DNA from: Actinomycetota bacterium
GTDB lineage: Bacteria; Actinomycetota; Thermoleophilia; Solirubrobacterales; Solirubrobacteraceae
Direction of reading: 5' to 3'
NCBI GenBank assembly: GCA_009699615.1
Contig: WLNV01000115.1
Span: forward strand, 1 to 5,608
Length of the DNA: 5,608 nucleotides
Position numbers and translations under genes: made by a program. Below, piece after piece: positions 1-4,424 of the stretch (the first letter of the stretch is position 1; the number at the start of each line of letters is the position of its first letter). The notes below the pieces were generated by a model. The model worked only from the letters and a program-made list of their open reading frames with translations. It searched no databases and was not told the DNA's origin.

Positions 1-54
1 CGCGACCTCTACTACCAGTCGGCGACAACGATCGCGCGCGTCGCGGTTGTCTGA
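1..54 (+). CDS. C-terminal end of an unidentified upstream gene (partial)
   Basis: Frame 1 is open from the window edge and ends in TGA at 52-54, giving the C-terminal residues RDLYYQSATTIARVAVV. Fifteen of the 17 sense codons end in G or C, as expected for a coding frame in this GC-rich genome. The other two forward frames do not show this bias together with a sensible stop before the tRNA. The fragment is too short to assign a family, and I do not recognise it. The start and nearly all of the protein lie outside the window. Confidence 0.5.
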   Translation, partial: RDLYYQSATTIARVAVV

Positions 55-86
55 TTTCACGACCTGCACGGCGGGCCGTTCGCTGC

Positions 87-92
87 TAGCCT
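87..92 (+). promoter_or_regulatory. Possible -10 element of the tRNA-Met promoter
   Basis: TAGCCT lies 11 nt before the mature 5' end of the tRNA. It keeps the T-A....T positions of a sigma-70/SigA type -10 box, and this form is often seen in actinobacteria. No convincing -35 box lies at the right distance, so the call rests on position and the hexamer alone. If it is real, the tRNA precursor would have a leader of only a few nucleotides. Confidence 0.3.
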
Positions 93-103
93 AAGCGTCA
101 CGT

Positions 104-177
<74 letters not shown>

Positions 178-252
178 TTTAGGGAAGCTGGCGGCTAGTT
201 GGCTTGTCCCGTCCCGCAAACAGCGTCAGCGACCGAGTACGAAGAGGATCTA

Positions 253-945
253 ATGCGCGTTACCGTGATTGTTCCGGCCTACAACGAGGCCAGGACCATA
301 GAGCAGGTTCTGCGCCGGCTGACGGAACTCGACTTCGATCTTGAGATCCTCGTCGTTGATGACGGGTCGATCGACGAAACGGTCGAGGTCGTCGGCGGAC
401 TCGAGTCTCAAATCCCCGGGCTGCGCCTGATCGTCCACGAACGCAATCAGGGCAAGGGCGCCGCAGTTCGTACCGGGATCAACGCCTCGACCGGCGACTT
501 CGTGATGATTCAGGACGCCGACCTCGAGTACGACCCGTCGGACATCCCGAAGCTGCTCGCACCGCTCTTCGACGGCGTTGCCGACGTTGTCTACGGCACG
601 CGCTTCCGCGGCGGCGAGACTCAGCGAGCCCACCTCTTCTGGCATTACGCCGGCAATCGCTTCCTTTCGCTGCTGACGAACATTCTCTACAACACGACGA
701 TCAGCGACATGGAGGTCGGCTACAAGGCCTTCAACGGCGACCTGATTCGCTCGATCAAGCTTGTCTCGAACGACTTCGCCTTCGAGCCTGAGGTGACGGC
801 CAAGGTTCTGCGCCACAAGAACATCCGCCTCTTTGAGGTGGCAATTTCTTATTACGGTCGTACCTATGAGGAAGGCAAGAAGATCACGTGGCGAGACGGC
901 TTTGCGGCCGTCGCAGCACTCGTTCGTTTCCGATTCGGAGGTTGA
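253..945 (+). CDS. Family 2 glycosyltransferase, DPM1-like (polyprenyl-phosphate sugar transferase type)
   Basis: This 230-residue protein is a GT-A fold glycosyltransferase (PF00535). Family members usually transfer a sugar from a nucleotide donor, often to a polyprenyl phosphate. Motifs in order are IVPAYNE (6-12) at the first beta strand, VVDDGS (34-39) of the nucleotide site, NQGKGAAVRTG (65-75), QDADLEYDP (87-95) with the metal-binding DAD at 88-90, YGTRF (114-118), SDMEVGYKAF (151-160) and FEPEV (177-181). No C-terminal membrane helices follow, unlike the longer DPMS or GtrB/ArnC types, so it is probably a soluble or peripheral enzyme at the inner face of the membrane. I chose ATG 253 because GAAGAGG (241-247) sits 5 nt upstream and the family's first strand begins at once. 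An in-frame TTG at 199 would add 18 residues without family resemblance. The DUF2252 gene starts 8 nt after the stop. Donor and acceptor cannot be told from sequence. Confidence 0.93.
   Translation: MRVTVIVPAYNEARTIEQVLRRLTELDFDLEILVVDDGSIDETVEVVGGLESQIPGLRLIVHERNQGKGAAVRTGINASTGDFVMIQDADLEYDPSDIPKLLAPLFDGVADVVYGTRFRGGETQRAHLFWHYAGNRFLSLLTNILYNTTISDMEVGYKAFNGDLIRSIKLVSNDFAFEPEVTAKVLRHKNIRLFEVAISYYGRTYEEGKKITWRDGFAAVAALVRFRFGG
937..941 (+). promoter_or_regulatory. Ribosome binding site of the DUF2252 gene, inside the glycosyltransferase gene
   Basis: GGAGG lies in the last codons of the glycosyltransferase gene, 12 nt before ATG 954. The wider stretch GGAGGTTGATC matches the 16S anti-Shine-Dalgarno complement GGAGGTGATC with one extra T, so the effective distance is shorter than it first looks. 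It decides the start at 954 over an earlier in-frame start at 888, and suggests translational coupling of the two genes. Confidence 0.7.
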
Positions 946-953
946 TCAGCCTT

Positions 954-2375
954 ATGGCCAAGAAGAAGAAGAACAAGTCAGAGCAGAGCGAAGAGCCGGT
1001 CTCGCTGTCGCCGATTACTGAAGCCAAGTATGAGGCCGGAGCAGCGCTGCGAAAGGACGTGCCGCGCAGTGCTCACGCCGAATGGACGGCTCCGGCAGAC
1101 CGCCCGGACCCGGTCACAATTCTTGAAGCGCAGGCCGCCCAGCGCGTGCCGGATCTCGTTCCAATCCGCTACGGCCGGATGCTTGTCACGCCCGGAACCT
1201 TCTACCGCGGCGGCGCTGGAATCATGGCTTGGGACCTTGCCCACACGCCGACGACGAACATGCGTGTGCAGTGCTGCGGCGACGCGCACCTGCTCAACTT
1301 CGGAACCTACGCTGCTCCCGATCGCAGCCTTGTCTTCGATCTAAACGACTTTGATGAGACGCTGCCGGCCTCGTTTGAGTGGGATCTCAAGCGGCTCGTT
1401 GCCAGCATCACGATCGCTGCCCGCGACAACGGTTTGAAGGCGACTGAAGCGCGCAATGCAGCTCAGGCGACTGCAGCCAGGTACCAAGCGCGGATGGGGG
1501 AGCTTGCCGAGCTGCCGTTCCTTCAAGTTTGGTACGAGCGCACCGACATGTCGAACATCCTCACCGCAGTTGGCGAGAGCGGCGACGCAGACGCGGCGAA
1601 GCGGATCGGCAAGATCGCAGCCAAGGCCGAGACGAAGACCAACCTCGGCGCGCTCACGCGTTTTGCCACGAAGACCAAGGACGGCTTCAAGATCATGCCC
1701 GACCCGCCGGTGATTGTTCCGATCCCGCTTGGGATGGTCAAGGAGCTCGAGAAGCTTGTCGACACGGCCTACGGCGACTACCTCGATACGATGGAACCGG
1801 ATCGCAGAATCGTGATCAGCCGCTACCGCCGCGCCGACTTTGCGCGCAAGGTCGTTGGCGTGGGTTCGGTCGGCACGCAGGCCTTCATGATGCTGCTGAT
1901 GGGCGACAGCGATCAGGACCCACTGTTCCTGCAGTTCAAGGAGGCTCAGCAGTCGGTCCTCGCGCCGTACGCCGGCAAGAGCGATTACAAGCAGGAAGGT
2001 GAGCGGGTCGTACGCGGCCAGCGGATCATGCAAGCGGCCAGCGATCCGTTCCTCGGCTGGGCGACAGGCACCGGCGCCGCGAAGAAGCATTACTACATGC
2101 GCCAGCTCCGCGACATGAAGGGCTCGGTCGACGTTGAGAAGATGGACGCAGTGCGACTGGCTCGTTATGGGGCGCTGTGCGGCGGCGTCTTGGCTCACGC
2201 GCACGCGCGCTCCGGTGACGCAGCGATGATCGCCGGCTACCTCGGTAGCGGGGCAATCTTCGCTGAATCACTGGCAGCCTTCGGAGACGCTTACGCAGAT
2301 CAGAACGAACGGGACTTCGAAGCCCTCAAGGCGGCTGCAAAGAGCGGCCGGGTCGAGGTCAACAGCGGCGTCTAA
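954..2375 (+). CDS. DUF2252 family protein (COG4320), putative kinase-like fold
   Basis: The 473-residue product has the conserved blocks of DUF2252 (PF10009), whose function is not established. After a lysine-rich start (MAKKKKNKSEQSEE) come TFYRGGAGIMAWDLA (82-96), CCGDAHLLNFG (107-117), FDLNDFDETLP (128-138), EWDLKRL (142-148), VVGVGSVGT (300-308), DPLFLQFKEAQQSVL (322-336), GERVVRGQRIM (349-359), YYMRQLRDMKGS (380-391) and LAHAHARSGD (413-422). The GDxHxxN block followed by an acidic NDFDE block resembles the catalytic loop and metal-binding motif of APH-type kinases. The GVGSVGT and LFLQFKEA blocks resemble a phosphate-binding loop and a beta-3 lysine. The kinase reading is my inference. 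Length is normal for the family and no signal peptide or membrane helix is visible, so it is likely cytoplasmic. It probably shares a transcript with the glycosyltransferase upstream. Start ATG 954 is favoured by the GGAGG site and by loss of resemblance upstream. Confidence 0.93.
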   Translation: MAKKKKNKSEQSEEPVSLSPITEAKYEAGAALRKDVPRSAHAEWTAPADRPDPVTILEAQAAQRVPDLVPIRYGRMLVTPGTFYRGGAGIMAWDLAHTPTTNMRVQCCGDAHLLNFGTYAAPDRSLVFDLNDFDETLPASFEWDLKRLVASITIAARDNGLKATEARNAAQATAARYQARMGELAELPFLQVWYERTDMSNILTAVGESGDADAAKRIGKIAAKAETKTNLGALTRFATKTKDGFKIMPDPPVIVPIPLGMVKELEKLVDTAYGDYLDTMEPDRRIVISRYRRADFARKVVGVGSVGTQAFMMLLMGDSDQDPLFLQFKEAQQSVLAPYAGKSDYKQEGERVVRGQRIMQAASDPFLGWATGTGAAKKHYYMRQLRDMKGSVDVEKMDAVRLARYGALCGGVLAHAHARSGDAAMIAGYLGSGAIFAESLAAFGDAYADQNERDFEALKAAAKSGRVEVNSGV

Positions 2376-2384
2376 CCGCCGCCG

Positions 2385-2864
2385 TTACTCCTTCTCTTCG
2401 AGCGCGTCTTCGATGATCTCGGCCGTCAGCTCTTTCTCGGCGGCGTCAACAATCTCGGCTTCGACTTCGACGATTTCGATGCCCTCGGCGACCGCTTCGG
2501 CGTCCTCAAGCAGCTGCTCCTCGGCGGCTGCGACGATCACGGCATCTTCGAGCAGCTGATCTTCAGCGGCTGCGACGATCTCGGCCTCTTCGAACAGCGC
2601 ATCTTCGGCTGCGGCGACGAGCGCCGGGTCGGCGTCCGGGTCAGCGGCAGCAGCGGCAACCAACTCGGCGTCGGCCATCAGCTGTTCTTCAGCGCCTGCG
2701 ACGATCTCTGCCTCTTCGAGCAGCTCGTCTTCGGCTGCGGCGACGATTTCAGCTTCGGCCTCAAGGCCGATAATTGCGTCTGAGACGAGCTCGGCGTCTG
2801 CCTCTAGCTGGTCCTCTGCTGCTGAGACGATTTCGATGTCGTCTTCAATCCGGTCGTTGCTCAT
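2385..2864 (-). CDS. Highly acidic protein built of ten 14-residue repeats, function unknown
   Basis: I do not recognise a family. The 159-residue product has an 11-residue head (MSNDRIEDDIE), ten consecutive 14-residue units without any gap (residues 12-151) and an 8-residue tail (EDALEEKE). The best consensus is IVAAAEDQLLEDAE. By hand count there are 55 Asp/Glu against 3 Lys/Arg, and 42 Ala; Cys, Trp, Tyr and His are absent. Hydrophobic positions 1, 2, 5, 9 and 13 of each unit fall on one helix face, and 14 is two heptads, so long amphipathic helices or a coiled coil are likely. Unit 6 (LVAAAAADPDADPA) has two prolines and should break the helix. There is no signal peptide or membrane segment. 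A strong AGGAGG site (2872-2877), 7 nt before ATG 2864, supports expression and the start. The gene converges on the DUF2252 gene with 9 nt between stops. Roles such as a charge-rich scaffold, cation binding or nucleic-acid mimicry are guesses. Confidence 0.85.
   Translation of the reverse strand: MSNDRIEDDIEIVSAAEDQLEADAELVSDAIIGLEAEAEIVAAAEDELLEEAEIVAGAEEQLMADAELVAAAAADPDADPALVAAAEDALFEEAEIVAAAEDQLLEDAVIVAAAEEQLLEDAEAVAEGIEIVEVEAEIVDAAEKELTAEIIEDALEEKE
2412..2831 (-). repeat. Ten in-frame 42-bp coding repeats (14 residues each)
   Basis: Read on the minus strand, 420 bp divide exactly into ten 42-bp units: IVSAAEDQLEADAE, LVSDAIIGLEAEAE, IVAAAEDELLEEAE, IVAGAEEQLMADAE, LVAAAAADPDADPA, LVAAAEDALFEEAE, IVAAAEDQLLEDAV, IVAAAEEQLLEDAE, AVAEGIEIVEVEAE and IVDAAEKELTAEII. 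The seventh and eighth units differ at seven codons, five of them synonymous. This points to older duplications kept at protein level and not to recent slippage. Units 2, 5, 9 and 10 are the most diverged. Confidence 0.9.
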
Positions 2865-2969
2865 TCTGTTGCCTCCTAGGCGTTGATCGCTGGTTGAAGT
2901 TATGCGTGCCCCGACAACCTACGGCAGAGCGGGCGCATAGGGAAGGGCGACTTCTCATAGGTTTCACAT
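2865..2969. promoter_or_regulatory. Divergent promoter region between the acidic repeat gene and the cyclase-like gene
   Basis: Two divergent genes start on either side of this 105-bp spacer, so it must hold both promoters unless one is read through. On the minus strand a weak candidate pairs TTCCCT (2939-2944) with TAGGTT (2916-2921), 17 bp apart, each matching three of six consensus bases. On the plus strand I see no clear -35/-10 pair. A short direct repeat CATAGG occurs at 2936-2941 and 2956-2961, exactly 20 bp apart. The cyclase-like start has only a weak AGG (2959-2961) as ribosome site. Confidence 0.4.
2872..2877 (-). promoter_or_regulatory. Ribosome binding site of the acidic repeat gene
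   Basis: On the minus strand AGGAGG lies 7 nt before the ATG at 2864-2862. It is the strongest Shine-Dalgarno sequence in the window. It is the main evidence that this compositionally odd reading frame is a real, well translated gene. Confidence 0.8.
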
Positions 2970-4016
2970 ATGGCATCTCGATCAAGCGGCGTGCTGCGTG
3001 CCTACCGAGCCGGTGGAGCCGACCTCCCCTTCGGTGACCAGCTCGCGTATCACGGCGTCGCAATGGAGGGCTACTTTTGGCGCATCACCGACCCTGAGAG
3101 CGGGCGGGTAGTGATCGCGCTGATCGGGGTCAACCGCGCCGCCGACGGGCACTGGGCGACGCTTGGTCTCGCCGGCTACCCGAACCGCTTCCTGCGCACG
3201 GTCGCCCATCCGGAGGGCGCTGGCGACTGGCGGCAGCTCGGTGCGTCGGCTGGCGATGCCTTCCAGGCTGGCCCCGACCGCGTCCGAGTCGATCTCGGCC
3301 CTGATGCCCGGCTCGATCTCAAGATCGACAACGCGCGTCCGTGGCCGCGCCGAGTGCTCGGCGGTTCGAGCATCTTCCAGTCGGTGCCGGCGCTGAACCA
3401 GTACTGGCATCCGTGGCTGCTTGGCGGCAGCGCGAGCGGCAGCGCGCAGCTTGGCGACGATCTTTGGGAGTTCGAGGGCGCGCAAGTCTACGCCGAGAAG
3501 AACTGGGGCAAAGGCGGGTTCCCGCCAGCATGGTGGTGGGGACAGGCTCAAGCGTTTGCGGAGCCCGAGGTCTGCGTCGCGTTCGCCGGCGGGATTATCG
3601 AACCGGGGCCGATGAGCATCGAGGTCACTGCGATCGTCGTTTCGCTTCCAGATGGAACGCTGATCCGACTGGGTGACCCGGGCTTCTCGCCGGTTGAGGC
3701 CGAGGTTGGCGACGAGCACTGGCGGCTTAGAGGTCGCAGCGCCCGCTGGCAGGTTGAGATTGACGGCTACGCACCGCTTGGCGCTGCGCACGTGCTGCCG
3801 GTGCCGCTGCCGGCCGAGCGGCGCAACGTTCCGGGGGCGATCGAACACCTCGGCGGCCAAATGCACGTCACCGTACGTCGCCACGGCCGCGTCGTCTGGC
3901 GTGGAACCAGCGAACTCGCAGCGCTCGAGCACGGTGGAATAGACCGTGCGCGCGCAGAAGTGACGCGCCGCGGCGGCGCGGCCGACGCAGCGGACGCCGC
4001 AGCTATCGAGGATTGA
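2970..4016 (+). CDS. Tocopherol-cyclase-like protein (PF14249 type)
   Basis: This 348-residue protein resembles the tocopherol cyclase family, known from plant and cyanobacterial VTE1, which closes the chromanol ring of prenylated quinols. Recognisable blocks are MEGYFWRIT (32-40, like FEGWYF of VTE1), GGSSIFQSVP (131-140), QYWHPWLLGG (144-153), FEGAQVYAEKNWG (168-180), FPPAWWWGQAQAF (184-196) and the ending TSELAALEHGG (313-323). The YAEKNWG...FP..W.W block is the clearest family mark. The tail after residue 330 is Ala/Asp-rich and probably disordered. It is shorter than plant VTE1, which carries a plastid targeting region. No signal peptide is seen. ATG 2970 has only AGG 8 nt upstream; GTG 2991 is an alternative start that would keep the conserved LRAYRAGGADLPFGD segment. 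The SRPBCC gene follows after 3 nt. Nothing here shows a tocopherol pathway, so the substrate is unknown; a prenylated or other hydrophobic compound is my inference. Confidence 0.85.
   Translation: MASRSSGVLRAYRAGGADLPFGDQLAYHGVAMEGYFWRITDPESGRVVIALIGVNRAADGHWATLGLAGYPNRFLRTVAHPEGAGDWRQLGASAGDAFQAGPDRVRVDLGPDARLDLKIDNARPWPRRVLGGSSIFQSVPALNQYWHPWLLGGSASGSAQLGDDLWEFEGAQVYAEKNWGKGGFPPAWWWGQAQAFAEPEVCVAFAGGIIEPGPMSIEVTAIVVSLPDGTLIRLGDPGFSPVEAEVGDEHWRLRGRSARWQVEIDGYAPLGAAHVLPVPLPAERRNVPGAIEHLGGQMHVTVRRHGRVVWRGTSELAALEHGGIDRARAEVTRRGGAADAADAAAIED
4008..4011 (+). promoter_or_regulatory. Ribosome binding site supporting the GTG start of the SRPBCC gene
   Basis: GAGG lies 8 nt before GTG 4020, within the final codons of the cyclase-like gene. 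It supports the non-ATG start just after the upstream stop and suggests translational coupling. Confidence 0.6.
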
Positions 4017-4019
4017 TCC

Positions 4020-4424
4020 GTGTTCGTCTGCGAACGCAGCGGCCGAGGCGATCAGCAGCGAGCCTGGGAGCTGATCTCACGCCCGCAAGAATGGTCGCGC
4101 TGGGCGCCGCACGTTCGCGGTGCTTGGGGGTTAGGGGAGGGCGAGGTGCGCGTCGGGGCGCGCGGTTACGCGCGGCTGCTCGGAGTGGTTCCGATACCGG
4201 CGACGATTACTGCCGTTGACCCGGGCCGTTCATGGACGTGGCAGGTTGGCCCGGCCACGATGGTCCACCGCGTCGAGCCGACGGCCGAGGGCTGCACTGT
4301 TGCCGTCGAAATCAGTGCGCCGGCGCCGATCGAAGCTGCGCTTCGGATCGGCTACCGGCCACTGGTCGATCTTCTGCTGAGCCGTCTGCTCAGCGAATCG
4401 AACAAACCTCTTCGCGTTGGTTAG
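4020..4424 (+). CDS. SRPBCC/START-like ligand-binding protein (polyketide cyclase/dehydrase type)
   Basis: The 134-residue product has the layout of a small SRPBCC (Bet v1-like) domain. A short first strand is followed by a helix with AWELISRPQEWSRWAPHV (15-32), the typical W.ll.dp..w..W.p signature. Strands follow with VGARGYARLLG (45-55), PATITAVDPGRSWTWQVG (60-77), MVHRVEPTAEGCTVAVEIS (81-99) and a long C-terminal helix (about 104-126). The family forms a deep hydrophobic pocket. Members bind or transform lipids, polyketides or other apolar molecules, and many have no known activity. No signal peptide or membrane helix is seen. It starts with GTG, 3 nt after the stop of the cyclase-like gene and with its own GAGG, so the two are surely one transcript. 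A shared hydrophobic substrate is my inference. Its TAG stop overlaps the TAA stop of the convergent hydrolase gene. Confidence 0.85.
   Translation: MFVCERSGRGDQQRAWELISRPQEWSRWAPHVRGAWGLGEGEVRVGARGYARLLGVVPIPATITAVDPGRSWTWQVGPATMVHRVEPTAEGCTVAVEISAPAPIEAALRIGYRPLVDLLLSRLLSESNKPLRVG
4376..4394. terminator. Perfect 7-bp inverted repeat at a convergent gene end; possible hairpin terminator without U-run
   Basis: GCTGAGC (4376-4382) and GCTCAGC (4388-4394) are exact inverse complements around a 5-base loop. The repeat is inside the last codons of the SRPBCC gene. For the convergent hydrolase transcript it begins 26 nt past the stop. No T-run follows on either strand, so it is not a canonical intrinsic terminator. 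Hairpins without U-runs have been proposed to stop transcription in actinobacteria. Confidence 0.3.

Noticed and set aside
182..210. Possible terminator hairpin after the tRNA (GGGAAGC with GCTT-GT-CCC)
   Set aside because: The stem has a two-base bulge and a 13-base loop, and no T-run follows. It is too weak to call.
199..252. Upstream TTG extension of the glycosyltransferase by 18 residues
   Set aside because: The added residues do not resemble GT2 proteins, no ribosome site precedes the TTG, and ATG 253 has a well placed GAAGAGG and begins at the family's first strand.
1341..2204. Long open frame on the minus strand opposite the DUF2252 gene
   Set aside because: It lies fully antisense to a well recognised gene, resembles no family, and is what high-GC coding DNA produces by chance on the other strand.
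2376..2384. TAAC...GTTA palindrome around the convergent stops as a terminator
   Set aside because: The stem is only 4 bp with a 7-base loop and arises from the two stop codons themselves. It has no T-run.
2412..2831. The 42-bp repeats as a CRISPR or non-coding satellite array
   Set aside because: There are no spacers, the repeats abut without gaps, the reading frame is open throughout with a strong ribosome site, and variation is mainly at codon third positions.
2982..3932. Long open frame on the minus strand opposite the tocopherol-cyclase-like gene
   Set aside because: The plus strand carries clear family motifs. The antisense product is Arg/Ala-rich, has no recognisable domain and lacks a credible ribosome site.
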